Source: Rhodospirillaceae bacterium
GTDB taxonomy: Bacteria > Pseudomonadota > Alphaproteobacteria > Rhodospirillales > 2-02-FULL-58-16
Direction: 5' to 3'
DNA: 10,711 nt
Assembly: GCA_013349695.1 (NCBI GenBank)
Contig: DUZD01000077.1
Span: forward strand, 1-10,711
Positions 10,418 through 10,711 of this stretch are shown one piece after another. Under the pieces are notes generated by a model. The model saw nothing but the letters and a program-made list of their open reading frames with translations, was not told the DNA's origin and did no database searches. The number at the start of each line of letters is the position of its first letter. Position 1 is the first letter of the stretch. The translations under genes were made by a program, and so were the position numbers.

Positions 10418-10523
10418 GATGTTTTTTTCGGGTACCAAATCTTTTTATCCCGCCGCCGCCGCGGCGGAAAGACTTTTGGCCGCTCGGCTCGTCTTCCCAA
10501 CTGGCCTTTTGAGCATTGATGGC

Positions 10524-10554
10524 TTGACAAAGGCGGCGCCGGCGTGTGCCTTTG
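10524..10554 (+). promoter_or_regulatory. Candidate aspS promoter overlapping an inverted repeat
   Basis: A perfect -35 hexamer, TTGACA (10524-10529), lies about 90 bases before the aspS ATG. A good -10 is not visible at 16-18 bases; TGCCTT (10547-10552) is the position for a 17-base spacer and is a poor match. CAAAGGC (10528-10534) and GCCTTTG (10548-10554) form a 7-bp inverted repeat across the same stretch, a possible operator. This is pattern reading only. Confidence 0.3.
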
Positions 10555-10614
10555 CCACCCGCCTGTGGCCGCCCCGCCACCGGCGAACGCAAGCAAGCGG
10601 CCGGCGGAGCTCCC

Positions 10615-10711
10615 ATGCATCCCTATCGCACCCACACCTGCGGCGAATTGAGGCTGGACAATGCCAGCCAGCCGGCGCGCCTGTCGGGATGGATCCACCG
10701 CAAGCGCGATC
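10615..10711 (+). CDS. aspS: Aspartyl-tRNA synthetase, N-terminal 32 codons (3' end outside window)
   Basis: The frame from the ATG at 10615 runs open to the window end and reads MHPYRTHTCGELRL, followed by ARLSGWIHRKRD, the characteristic beginning of bacterial AspRS: a short lead-in and the first strand of the tRNA anticodon-binding OB fold. AspRS charges tRNA-Asp with aspartate. GGAG (10606-10609) lies five bases before the ATG and supports this start. The next residue after the final RKRD decides, in characterised enzymes, between discriminating (Leu) and non-discriminating (His) types. The window stops after the first base, C, which fits either. The gene diverges from the antiporter across 197 bases. 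The rest of the enzyme cannot be assessed. Confidence 0.9.
   Translation, partial: MHPYRTHTCGELRLDNASQPARLSGWIHRKRD

Noticed and set aside
10450..10467. CCGCCGCGGCGG palindrome between the antiporter and aspS
   Set aside because: It belongs to a simple CCG-rich run common in GC-rich spacers; no T-run or other context supports a function.

Overview
The window looks like an ordinary chromosomal stretch from a GC-rich alphaproteobacterium, probably of the Rhodospirillales type. This rests on the protein families, the gene order (hflC, DUF2065, degQ/degP, and a small protein often mislabelled 'tryptophan synthase beta like') and the contrast between GC-rich genes and AT-rich spacers. The genus cannot be named from the sequence alone. 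I saw no insertion sequence, phage gene, CRISPR array, tRNA or rRNA.

Left part (1-3158, + strand): an envelope protein quality-control group. It holds the 3' end of hflC (SPFH protein that modulates FtsH), a 61-aa DUF2065/YjeT membrane protein, and a complete DegQ/HtrA-type periplasmic protease with a signal peptide and two PDZ domains. A 123-aa conserved protein of unknown function follows. A long inverted repeat (1032-1087) with a candidate promoter lies between the DUF2065 gene and degQ.

Middle part (3219-7098, - strand): a compact polyphosphate operon, transcribed ppk2 -> ppk1 -> sixA with gaps of 36 and 46 bases. It joins the two unrelated polyphosphate kinase families to a small SixA-type histidine phosphatase. 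PPK1 carries an unusual low-complexity N-terminal tail of about 95 residues that contains a degenerate 42-nt tandem repeat. The operon converges on the + strand genes at a stem-loop (3173-3214). An AT-rich spacer of about 235 bp upstream of ppk2 probably holds its promoter, and also the terminator-like hairpin of the next gene.

Right part (7334-10711): rnd (ribonuclease D) lies 49 bases downstream of a small membrane-anchored coiled-coil protein, both on the - strand. A second AT-rich spacer (8895-9157) follows. Next is a CPA1-type Na+/H+ antiporter on the - strand. Divergent from it is the first 32 codons of aspS (aspartyl-tRNA synthetase), cut by the window end.

I found no convincing wholly new system. 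The most interesting items are the ppk2-ppk1-sixA operon, the repeat-bearing PPK1 tail, the inverted repeat before degQ, and the two small uncharacterised proteins.
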